The translations under genes and the position numbers were made by a program. This document shows, in pieces, positions 8,178-15,654 of a stretch of 64,000 nucleotides of DNA (positions are counted from its first letter, which is position 1; every line of letters begins with the position of its first letter). The stretch is from Pedobacter mucosus. Lineage in GTDB: Bacteria; Bacteroidota; Bacteroidia; Sphingobacteriales; Sphingobacteriaceae. Below the pieces are notes generated by a model. It was given only the letters and a program-made list of their open reading frames with translations. It was not told where the DNA came from and did no database searches. Location: positions 1,364,001 through 1,428,000 of the forward strand of contig NZ_CP087585.1 of the NCBI RefSeq assembly GCF_022200785.1. Reading direction: 5' to 3'.

Positions 8178-8804
8178 TTATTTTTTATCCACCGCAATGT
8201 TGATCATTTTATCTTCTACCTTATTTTTCCCTGAAAAGAAAATATAAAATATTAAGGCGCTAATGATTAAAAAGAAGCTTAAATACACGCTCACAAAACT
8301 TAAAATAGCGGCAAGTAAATAACAAATTGGTCCTACTATGGCTATCCTAGCGGCAGTTTTATAAGTACTTGGAGTCAGCGCTTCATGCTTAACCCTACTT
8401 TCAGATAAAATATATCGAAGTAAAACCAAATGCATAATGGCTATAATAAAAAGTGTTGCGGCATAAATAAATATAGCCGTTGGCAAAAGAGGGTTTTCTG
8501 ATAAAATCCCTGCAGATAATGGTACGACGGCGATAAATAACAGATACAAAATATTAAGCCATAAAAGCGTCCGATTTGGAATTTCTACGAAAGTAAAAAT
8601 TCGATGGTGTGCTACCCAAAAGACACCAATTACAATAAAGCTGAAACCAAAACTTGCCAGTGGAGGTAATGCATTATAGAGTATATGATAGAGTTGCGCA
8701 TTATTTATATCCCTCATACTTGGTATTTTTACATTTAAAATTAGCAACGTTATCGCTATCGAGAATACACCATCCGAAAAGTTTTCAAGCCGATTTTTAT
8801 TCAA
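8178..8804 (-). CDS. TMEM175 family (DUF1211) membrane protein
   Basis: A 208-residue integral membrane protein with about six hydrophobic segments. The first helix carries the family signature RLENFSDGVFSIAITLLIL, which lines the pore in prokaryotic TMEM175 potassium-selective channels. Length and the single-repeat layout agree with bacterial members, which assemble as tetramers. The gene runs toward egtD with a 6-base gap and seems to be transcribed alone. Ion selectivity is known for the family, not shown here. Confidence 0.85.
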   Translation of the reverse strand: MNKNRLENFSDGVFSIAITLLILNVKIPSMRDINNAQLYHILYNALPPLASFGFSFIVIGVFWVAHHRIFTFVEIPNRTLLWLNILYLLFIAVVPLSAGILSENPLLPTAIFIYAATLFIIAIMHLVLLRYILSESRVKHEALTPSTYKTAARIAIVGPICYLLAAILSFVSVYLSFFLIISALIFYIFFSGKNKVEDKMINIAVDKK

Positions 8805-8948
8805 TGTGATTATTTTATGCGATAACTATTCTGCTATCATATTTGTTTTAAATCAGTTAGAAATAAAATATTCCTGAAATTATTATGAAAATTTGTTCGC
8901 CATAAAACTATTATAGTTTTTAAAATGTTGGCTGAAAAAACACCTTAT

Positions 8949-10142
8949 ATGAAAAACACTTTTTATTTGTTAGGCGTGCTTTTAATAGCATTTAATTTAA
9001 ATGTAAAAGCTCAAAAAGGATTGCCTGCAAAAGCACCCACATCGGTAAACGTAAGTACATTTTACCCCCAACATGAAGATTTTAAAGCAAGCTTGGTTTC
9101 AAAAATTAAAGTTCCTAATGGTTTTTCAGTAGCAGCAGTTGCAACTGGGTTAGGGAAACCAAGGATGATGGCCATTAACGAAAAAGGTGGGCTGTATATA
9201 ACACGAAGAGATGTTGGGGATGTATTGATGCTTGAAGATAAAGATGGTGATGGAAAGTTCGAAAGTTTAAAAACGGTATGGTCGCAATTTTTGGGCGTTC
9301 ATGGAATTACCATACATGATGGTTATTTATATTTATGTTCGGATAAAGTACTTAAAAGGGGAAAAATTGCATCAGATGGAAGTCTTACAGATACAACGAC
9401 ACTGATTTCAGATTTGCCAGAAGGTAGTCAGCATGACAACAGAGTAATTGCATTCGGACCAGATAATTTGCTTTACATCAGCGTTGGCAGCAGTTGTAAC
9501 GATTGCGCAGAAACGAATGCAGAACATGCAACATTATTGCAAGTTCAATCAGATTTCAAATCTAGAAAAATATTTGCTCGCGGTTTAAGAAATACAATTG
9601 GTTTTGATTGGAACCCAGAAACTAAAGAAATTTGGGGTGCTGATAATGGTACTGATTGGCGCAGTGATGAATTTCCTCCTGAAGAATTAAATAAAATTAT
9701 GGAGGACAAAGATTATGGTTGGCCAAGAGTTTTTGCTAAACAGCAAGTAGATGAAACACGTGAAGACCCAGTGGGAACTACAAAAGCCGCCTACGCAAAA
9801 ACAACTGAGCCTTCGGTTATGGAGTTCCCTGCACATTCTGCACCAATTGATTTTAAATTTATGACCGGCTTAAAATCCTTCCCAAAAGAATACCAAGACG
9901 ATGCTTTGGTGTGTTGGCATGGATCATGGAATCGCAAAAATCCTGAAGGCTATAAAGTTCAACGCATTAAATTCGAAAATGGAAAACCAACTGGTGTTGA
10001 AGATTTTTTCTCAGGATTTTTGAGTGCTGATGGGAAAACAAGATTCGGCCGACCAGCGGGTTTGGCTTTATCACCAAGAGGAGTTTTATATATTTCTGAT
10101 GATGAAAGTGGTGTAATTTATTCAGTTTCTGCAGTAAAATAA
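8949..10142 (+). CDS. Secreted sorbosone dehydrogenase-like (PQQ-type) beta-propeller protein
   Basis: About 397 residues. An ATG exists at 8925, but the one at 8949 gives a proper signal peptide (MKNTFYLLG...NVKAQ), so I prefer it. The mature protein is a six-bladed propeller of the soluble glucose/sorbosone dehydrogenase family: GKPRMMAINEKGGLYI, HDNRVIAFGPDNLLYISVG, GLRNTIGFDWNP and the late PAGLALSPRGVLYISDD. Such enzymes oxidise sugars or aldehydes with PQQ, but many family members lack known substrates. A CNDC pair sits mid-protein and may form a disulfide. Its stop overlaps the start of the next propeller gene (TAATG), indicating translational coupling. Confidence 0.8.
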   Translation: MKNTFYLLGVLLIAFNLNVKAQKGLPAKAPTSVNVSTFYPQHEDFKASLVSKIKVPNGFSVAAVATGLGKPRMMAINEKGGLYITRRDVGDVLMLEDKDGDGKFESLKTVWSQFLGVHGITIHDGYLYLCSDKVLKRGKIASDGSLTDTTTLISDLPEGSQHDNRVIAFGPDNLLYISVGSSCNDCAETNAEHATLLQVQSDFKSRKIFARGLRNTIGFDWNPETKEIWGADNGTDWRSDEFPPEELNKIMEDKDYGWPRVFAKQQVDETREDPVGTTKAAYAKTTEPSVMEFPAHSAPIDFKFMTGLKSFPKEYQDDALVCWHGSWNRKNPEGYKVQRIKFENGKPTGVEDFFSGFLSADGKTRFGRPAGLALSPRGVLYISDDESGVIYSVSAVK

Positions 10143-11113
10143 TGATGATGAAAAAAATATTATTAGGCTTATTATTTGCCGTAAGTTTTGCAACTATAAC
10201 CAAAGCTCAGACCCCAAGAATCACTTTCAAAGTGCCTTTGCTTTACCCAGAAGGCGTAGCCTTTAATGATGTTAACAAATTTTATTATGTGAGTTCTGTA
10301 AAGACTGGAACTATAGGAACTGTAGATCAACAAGGAAATTATAAAGAGTTTTACGCCAACAAAGATCTAATATCGAGTTTTGGAATGAAGGTAGATGTAA
10401 AAAGTAATCGACTTTATATCTGTTTAAGTGACCCAAATCCTAATTATAGCGTATATAGCACTCCAAAAACTTTTAAAAAAATGGCCCGAATTATAGCTGT
10501 TGATTTGAAGAGTGCAAAACGTGTTATGGATGTTGACTTAGAAAAAGAGTATCAAGGCAAACATTTTCTGAATGATTTAACTTTTGATTTAGCGGGTAAT
10601 ATATACTTGACAGATAGTTTTTCGCCAGTTATTTATAAAGTGAATAGAGAAGGAAAAGCATCTGTATTTGCAGAAAATGAACTTTTTAAATCGATTGATA
10701 TCGGTTTAAATGGAATTGCTTTTCATCCTGCTGGTTATTTGATTACAGTAAATAATAGCAATGGCTCAATATTAAAAGTTGATCTTGCTAATCCAAAAAA
10801 TGTTACCAAAGTTAAAATTGAAACGCTATTCCCAGGAGCTGATGGCTTGCTGATTGATAACGGAGAACTTATACTGGTGCAAAATAAGAGTGTAAATAAG
10901 ATTTATAGAGTAGCAAGTTCAGACAACTTTTTAACGGCAACAATAAAGTCGGCAACTACTGGCGAAGATCGCTTTCAACAACCATCAACAGTTATAAATA
11001 ACGGTGGTCAAATTTGGGTGCTAAATTCTAAACTAAATGAACTATCAAATCCAACATTGGTTCCCTCTAAAGAATTTTCTTTACAGTTGGCACAGTTTAA
11101 ACCGGTTAATTAA
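10142..11113 (+). CDS. Secreted SMP-30/gluconolactonase-like beta-propeller protein
   Basis: A 323-residue exported protein with a signal peptide ending in TKAQ. The start is one of three consecutive ATG codons. Repeated blades include LYPEGVAFND, LNDLTFDLAGNIYLTDS and LNGIAFHPAGYL, the calcium-site pattern of the SMP-30/NHL lactonase group. It shares one base with the stop of the sorbosone dehydrogenase-like gene (TAATG), so the two are expected to be made together in the periplasm. Oxidation of a sugar followed by lactone hydrolysis would make biochemical sense, but this pathway is only inferred. Confidence 0.75.
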   Translation: MMMKKILLGLLFAVSFATITKAQTPRITFKVPLLYPEGVAFNDVNKFYYVSSVKTGTIGTVDQQGNYKEFYANKDLISSFGMKVDVKSNRLYICLSDPNPNYSVYSTPKTFKKMARIIAVDLKSAKRVMDVDLEKEYQGKHFLNDLTFDLAGNIYLTDSFSPVIYKVNREGKASVFAENELFKSIDIGLNGIAFHPAGYLITVNNSNGSILKVDLANPKNVTKVKIETLFPGADGLLIDNGELILVQNKSVNKIYRVASSDNFLTATIKSATTGEDRFQQPSTVINNGGQIWVLNSKLNELSNPTLVPSKEFSLQLAQFKPVN

Positions 11114-11317
11114 ATAGCTATTCAAAATGTCAATCTGATGAATTAATAATTGTTGAACAAAAATTAAGAATTCAAATTTCAGTAGTGATTCACATCAATT
11201 CGTTCATTTGCAAAATGTTACTGTGCAAAAAGTTGTATGATATTTGAAACAAAAGCGGTTGATGTGGGTTGTATTTTTAGAGATAGCAATCAAATAAGAT
11301 ACTTGATAATAGGAAAC

Positions 11318-11680
11318 ATGGGAAAGCGCATTTGTGTATTGGAAGATAATGATGATATAAGAGAAATAATTAGCTTTATTTTGGAAGATGAAGCATATGA
11401 AGTATCAACATATGCTAGTGTAAAAGACTTTTTAAACAGGCAAAAAAACGTTCAACCTGACGTGTTTTTGCTAGATGTGATGTTGCCTGATGGTAATGGT
11501 TTGGATGTATGCAACAGATTAAAATCAGATTCATTAACTAAAAACATTCCGGTCGTTATCATGAGCGCAAATTATAAAGAAAAAGAAGTTCAAAATCAAT
11601 GTCAGGCTCAGGATTTTATACCAAAACCTTTTGATGTGCAAGACTTTATTTCCAGAGTTGGCATTCAGGCCTGGGCATAA
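11318..11680 (+). CDS. Single-domain response regulator
   Basis: A 120-residue CheY-like receiver with no output domain. I start it at the ATG at 11318 (MGKRICVLEDNDD) because the 27 upstream codons are not receiver-like. The acidic pocket is EDND (9-12), the phosphoacceptor is D53 in LLDVMLPDG, the Thr/Ser position is IMSA, and the conserved Lys is K103 in IPKPFD. No kinase is adjacent, so it is an orphan here. It lies about 200 bases after the propeller pair and is probably transcribed separately. Confidence 0.88.
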   Translation: MGKRICVLEDNDDIREIISFILEDEAYEVSTYASVKDFLNRQKNVQPDVFLLDVMLPDGNGLDVCNRLKSDSLTKNIPVVIMSANYKEKEVQNQCQAQDFIPKPFDVQDFISRVGIQAWA

Positions 11681-11830
11681 TTAGCCTCAATCTGAATCTT
11701 TAAGACACTTTTCCATTTTAATATTGTTTACTAAAATAGGTTAATGCCATTCATTTATCATTAAAAGAAAATGAATGTACCTCAACTGTCATATGTGATA
11801 TCCTTAATAAAAGATGATCTTTATTAGTAA

Positions 11831-11838
11831 TACTTTTG
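11831..11838 (+). promoter_or_regulatory. Bacteroidota-type -7 box upstream of LLM flavoprotein gene
   Basis: TACTTTTG matches the TAnnTTTG -7 consensus and lies 25 bases before the ATG at 11864. No convincing TTG element is seen at the expected -33 distance. Confidence 0.35.
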
Positions 11839-11863
11839 CCTTATATTTTATAATTCAATTCAA

Positions 11864-12868
11864 ATGAGCGAAAGTATATTAAGAAATATTAAATACTCAA
11901 TTTTAGATTTAGCTACTGTCCGTGAGGGTGAAACCCCTGTGCATACTTTTCCAAAAAGTTTGGCTTTGGCACAACAAGCAGAACGTTTAGGTTATAATCG
12001 TTATTGGTTTGCTGAACATCATAACATGGCAGCAGTTGCAAGTTCTGCAACCGCTATATTGATTGGTTATATTGCTGGCGGCACCAAAACTATTAGAGTA
12101 GGATCTGGTGGAATTATGCTACCAAATCATGCACCACTAATTGTAGCAGAACAATTTGGAACGCTAGGTTCTCTATATCCTAACAGAATAGATTTAGGTT
12201 TAGGTAGGGCTCCAGGTACAGATCAAGCGACAGCAGTTGCCATTAGAGGTGAAAATTTTAATGCAGCACATAGTTTTCCTCGTGATGTTGCCCGCCTTCA
12301 GGTTTTATTTTCTGCTGATAATAAAAATAGTAACATAAGAGCAATTCCAGGCGAAGGTGTTGATATTCCAATGTGGATTTTAGGATCGAGCACTGATAGC
12401 GCACATTTAGCGGCATCAATGGGATTACCATATGCTTTTGCGAGCCATTTTGCTCCAACTTATTTTGAGTCAGCTATCAAAATTTATAAAGAGAGTTTCA
12501 AGCCATCAAAATATTTAAGTAAGCCCTATGTTATGGCTTGTGTTAACGTTGTTGCAGCAGATACTGATCAAGAGGCGCAAAAATTAGCAACTTCCGTTAA
12601 ACAAATGTTTTTAGGTGTAATTACTGGTAAAAGACAAGCATTACAACCAGCAGTAGAAAATATGAATACGGTTTGGTCTGAATATGAACAAGAAGCTGTT
12701 GAACAAATGTTGAGTTATTCTTTTATCGGAAGTTCAGAAACGCTTCAAACGAGCTTAAGTAAGTTTGTTTCTGATTATGGTGTAGATGAAATTATGGCTA
12801 CATCGCATATTTACAATCATGATGCAATGCTTCATTCAGGTAAGCTTTTTGCAGGATTGTTTAATTAA
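11864..12868 (+). CDS. LLM class flavin-dependent oxidoreductase (MsnO8-like)
   Basis: A 334-residue luciferase-like monooxygenase. Features are the N-terminal strand YSILDLATVREG, the RYWFAEHHNM active-site loop, IRVGSGGIMLPNHAPL and the LGLGRAPGTD phosphate-binding segment, then WILGSSTDSA. These proteins use reduced FMN from a separate reductase to oxidise substrates; the true substrate is seldom known. The gene stands alone between a promoter-like box and a strong terminator, so it is likely monocistronic. Confidence 0.9.
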   Translation: MSESILRNIKYSILDLATVREGETPVHTFPKSLALAQQAERLGYNRYWFAEHHNMAAVASSATAILIGYIAGGTKTIRVGSGGIMLPNHAPLIVAEQFGTLGSLYPNRIDLGLGRAPGTDQATAVAIRGENFNAAHSFPRDVARLQVLFSADNKNSNIRAIPGEGVDIPMWILGSSTDSAHLAASMGLPYAFASHFAPTYFESAIKIYKESFKPSKYLSKPYVMACVNVVAADTDQEAQKLATSVKQMFLGVITGKRQALQPAVENMNTVWSEYEQEAVEQMLSYSFIGSSETLQTSLSKFVSDYGVDEIMATSHIYNHDAMLHSGKLFAGLFN

Positions 12869-12875
12869 ATTAAAG

Positions 12876-12914
12876 ACTATAATGCAAATTTGAGAGCTCG
12901 CATTATAGTTTTTT
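12876..12914 (+). terminator. Intrinsic terminator after the LLM gene
   Basis: Ten-base stem ACTATAATGC (12876-12885) with GCATTATAGT (12900-12909), followed by a T run, 8 bases after the stop codon. Confidence 0.8.
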
Positions 12915-12982
12915 GGATAATCTTTTGGCCTATAAAAATAAACTGCTTTTAACTATTGTCGCCTCGGTTTTAATACCAATTG

Positions 12983-13186
12983 TTACACTTCAAGTTCATA
13001 ATTTTGAGGCCTAATGCATCTAATTTCTGAAAGATAAATTAGTACATCCAATTCACCATGAAGTCCTCTGGTAATTACGTAATCACCTTTTTTATTGGTA
13101 TCTAATAAAGCGTCTCTAATTAAATTTGCCATTTTGTTGGTAATCCCCATTTCAGAGCCATCTTTGAAGATTAAAATTTTTTCCAT
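12983..13186 (-). CDS. Small hypothetical protein
   Basis: A 67-residue soluble protein, not recognised. It starts MEKILIFKDGSEMG and contains a predicted helix (ITNKMANLIRDALL) and a strand-rich tail DVLIYLSEIRCIRP. Sense codon use and the clear ATG resemble neighbouring genes. It is divergent from the hypothetical gene at 13402 and faces the LLM terminator. No function is proposed. Confidence 0.55.
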   Translation of the reverse strand: MEKILIFKDGSEMGITNKMANLIRDALLDTNKKGDYVITRGLHGELDVLIYLSEIRCIRPQNYELEV

Positions 13187-13401
13187 AAATCAAGTATTTA
13201 AAAGTTAATGTATACACTTGGGATGTTTATGAAATAAGAATATTTTTTGAAGGTAAGTAATGAAAATGATATAAAAGAAATTATCTTACATCATCAATAT
13301 ATAACAATTTATTAATGTAGCATGTTCAATTTTTCAATATAATTTTTACATTTGATTGTTTGTATTGAAAATCATATCATTCATTTTGTTGCTCCTCCCT
13401 T

Positions 13402-13899
13402 ATGAAAAACGTTGCCTTAAGCCTTACACCAGCTAAGTGCGAATTGTTAGATAATATTTTGAATGAATTTGATGAAGAAATTTATATCAAATCAGAAAGA
13501 GTATTAAAAATATTTCGAGGTAATGGTAATTTAGCGTCAGATTATCTCGACCTTTTAGTTAAGCTTAACTTAGTTATTTTGGTTGGCCAGGTTGAAGGTA
13601 TTGATTTACCTGCAATGGTTGGTAAACAGGCTGGTGTAGATATGTTTATAAGTGAGGGTGGTTTTAAAAGACGATATGCGCTCGGTAAATTAGAAGAAGA
13701 TGCCGGTAAAACGATTGAAGATATTCAGAATGAAAATTTAGATCTCCAAGAAAAATTAATTAAGAATGAACAAATCATCTCGAAACTTGAACAAGAACTT
13801 TTAACAGCTAAAAACAAAAATGTTAAATATTTTTGGTTACAAATATGTCTTGTTTTATTCGGAGTTACAATAATGATTTTACTCAGATTTTATCCATAG
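13402..13899 (+). CDS. Hypothetical protein with coiled coil and C-terminal membrane anchor
   Basis: A 165-residue protein, not assigned to a family. Residues 1-105 form a soluble, mixed-charge domain. Residues 110-140 are a heptad-rich coiled coil (IEDIQNENLDLQEKLIKNEQ). Residues 144-163 are a hydrophobic tail helix ending in LLRFYP, so the protein may be tail-anchored with the N-terminal part in the cytoplasm. It has no close partner on this strand; the next gene is more than 300 bases away. Confidence 0.6.
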   Translation: MKNVALSLTPAKCELLDNILNEFDEEIYIKSERVLKIFRGNGNLASDYLDLLVKLNLVILVGQVEGIDLPAMVGKQAGVDMFISEGGFKRRYALGKLEEDAGKTIEDIQNENLDLQEKLIKNEQIISKLEQELLTAKNKNVKYFWLQICLVLFGVTIMILLRFYP

Positions 13900-14036
13900 T
13901 TCAATTTCGTACTTTAACTATCTGTCTTATTGCGGTTTATAAAAAATTAACATCGATTTTTTCCTTAATTTAAAGGTATTTTTAACCTAAAAGGTATCTT
14001 AAATACTTACTTATTTGTATGTTTAAAAATACCAAG

Positions 14037-14068
14037 TTGCAGGTATTGTTTTTGTTTTTATACTTTTG
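14037..14068 (+). promoter_or_regulatory. Promoter: TTG (-33) and TACTTTTG (-7)
   Basis: TTG at 14037-14039 and TACTTTTG at 14061-14068 are 21 bases apart, matching the Bacteroidota TTTG/TAnnTTTG arrangement. Transcription would begin near 14075, upstream of the hairpin at 14122-14149. Confidence 0.5.
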
Positions 14069-14074
14069 CATTTT

Positions 14075-14156
14075 TGTTATAGTTAAATTAAATCACGGGG
14101 ACGATTTTAGATTAACAATTTAAAAGAGATTAATTTATTAATCTCTTTTTTTATTT
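14075..14156 (+). ncRNA. Candidate small RNA or attenuated leader
   Basis: Between the promoter-like pair at 14037-14068 and a terminator lies a stretch of about 80 bases with no reading frame. The terminator is a 12-bp stem, 14122-14133 with 14138-14149, loop TTTA, followed by a T run. It contains an unusually G-rich core, CACGGGGACG, in an otherwise AT-rich region. It could be a stand-alone small RNA, or a leader controlling the DUF2383 gene at 14224. The intergenic stretch 13900-14223 holds nothing else I can name. Confidence 0.35.
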
Positions 14157-14223
14157 AATAATGCAATTTACTTAGAACATTAAGTCGATTTATAGGTTAT
14201 TATAAAAAAATATATCATCACCT

Positions 14224-14673
14224 ATGGAAAGTAATAATGAAGTAATTAGCGATTTAAAATCCTTAGTATCCATTGTAAATGATGGAAAGGAAGGATATAA
14301 TTCTGCAGCAGATGCTACAGATAATTTAGAATTAAAAGCTGTTTTTTTAGAATATGCTTCGCAACGTAATGTTTACGAGCAAGAATTGAAAGCTCATATC
14401 GCTACACACGGAGGCGATTCGGAAAATGATAGCGGTGGAATATTAGGTGCGTTGCATCGCACTTGGATCGATATTAAAGAATCATTAAGCAGTAACGAGG
14501 ATAGCGCAATACTTTCTGCAATAGAAACAGGAGAAAATGCTGCTATAGAAAAATATGATAAATTTATTGGTGATTACGCTTCACATCAAGATCACTTAAA
14601 TTTATTGGTTAAACAACGCGGAGGAATAGCAGAAGCACTAGCAAAGATTAAAACCCTAAGTGTTAATTCATAA
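14224..14673 (+). CDS. PA2169/DUF2383 family four-helix-bundle protein
   Basis: A 149-residue helical, acidic cytoplasmic protein. It matches the DUF2383 layout: an opening helix with LKSLVSIVNDGKEGYNSAAD, a second with FLEYASQRNVYEQELKAHI, a GALHRTWIDIKE third helix, and a fourth with AIEKYDKFI. The fold resembles ferritin-like bundles without full metal ligands, and the family is often linked to stress. It follows a possible leader with a terminator hairpin and is closed by its own terminator, so it is monocistronic. Confidence 0.8.
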   Translation: MESNNEVISDLKSLVSIVNDGKEGYNSAADATDNLELKAVFLEYASQRNVYEQELKAHIATHGGDSENDSGGILGALHRTWIDIKESLSSNEDSAILSAIETGENAAIEKYDKFIGDYASHQDHLNLLVKQRGGIAEALAKIKTLSVNS

Positions 14674-14690
14674 GCATTTTTTTTTCAAAA

Positions 14691-14726
14691 AAAAGGCTAC
14701 CAATTACCAATTGGTGGCCTTTTTTA
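14691..14726 (+). terminator. Intrinsic terminator after the DUF2383 gene
   Basis: AGGCTACCA (14694-14702) pairs with TGGTGGCCT (14712-14720), with one G-T wobble, and a run of T follows. Confidence 0.75.
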
Positions 14727-14880
14727 CTTTTAAACTAAATGTAATTTTTTGCTGATTTTCACATCAAATAAGACGATTAATTTTGATTGCTAATAATTTT
14801 AGTATAGGTTTGTTCGTTATTCATATCAGATATTGCAGTTTTAGCAATGCATTAATCATAAAAAAATTTTAATACAATCT

Positions 14881-15195
14881 ATGACAATTACCGTTTTAGC
14901 CATATTAGAAACTGACTTCAAACCAGATTTATCTTTAGGTAAGATAATGAACGAAAGATTAAAAACTGCCGCCTCAGATTTACAAGATATTTATCTTTTG
15001 CCCTTAGTTAATGAAGGACAAAGAAGTGATGATTTAGTCGTTTATATAAGTTATAATTCAAAATATAAAATAAGATGGCGTATTGTTAACGATGTTTCCG
15101 AAGAAATTGAAAAGTTCGTATCGAATGTTTGTGCTAATCACGGATACATTCAATGGAAAACCAATAGTATAAATGTTTTTAGAGGAAATGAATAA
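14881..15195 (+). CDS. Hypothetical protein
   Basis: A 104-residue soluble protein of unknown family. It begins with a hydrophobic strand MTITVLAILETDF and has a YISYNSKYKIRWRIV strand pair and a helix SEEIEKFVSNVC. No signal peptide or membrane segment is visible. It lies alone between a terminator and a 459-base gene-free stretch. Confidence 0.5.
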   Translation: MTITVLAILETDFKPDLSLGKIMNERLKTAASDLQDIYLLPLVNEGQRSDDLVVYISYNSKYKIRWRIVNDVSEEIEKFVSNVCANHGYIQWKTNSINVFRGNE

Positions 15196-15654
15196 TTTTG
15201 ATAAACGCATTTATAAATGAGGGATATGCAAATTTAATTTAAGCTATTCAGAAATGATTTACAATATTTATGAACACAATTCTGCATTAGAATTATGTTC
15301 TTTACAATTGCGATTGTTGTTGATATTACAAGCTGAAATTGAATTTCCATTTTGTTATATAAAATATAAAGACAACATTGCAAGTGTTGCCATTTATTAA
15401 AGTTTTATTAACTCGTGAATGTCAAAAGCGTTACGGGTATTTCTCTTAATTAATTACTATATTGTATCAGTTTGAAAACGCTCTCATTTGTATTTAAGAT
15501 TAAATCATTTCAATTTCCGATTAGCAGGTCTTACGCTTTTGTTTTATAGCCGACAATTATTTGGTATGAGTTTTTTGATTACACACAAAGGAATTTCCTA
15601 GGTGTAATCTATTTATTTATGCTTAATTTGTAACCATTATTACCAAAATATAAG
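15196..15654. other. 459-base intergenic stretch
   Basis: I see no credible reading frame here. The only notable structure is the inverted repeat at 15577-15609, close to the start of the CheB-CheR gene. The length suggests a complex promoter region for the signalling cluster. Confidence 0.4.
15577..15609. promoter_or_regulatory. Inverted repeat upstream of CheB-CheR fusion
   Basis: Arms GATTACAC (15577-15584) and GTGTAATC (15602-15609) surround an inner near-palindrome GGAATTTCC. The site ends 45 bases before the start codon and has no U tract. It could be an operator or a 5' leader hairpin. Confidence 0.35.

Noticed and set aside
14089..14125. A GGGGACGATTTTAGATTA stretch looked like the 5' end of tmRNA.
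   Set aside because: It is followed within about 30 bases by a terminator, whereas tmRNA is several hundred bases long, and no resume frame or 3' tRNA-like end is present.
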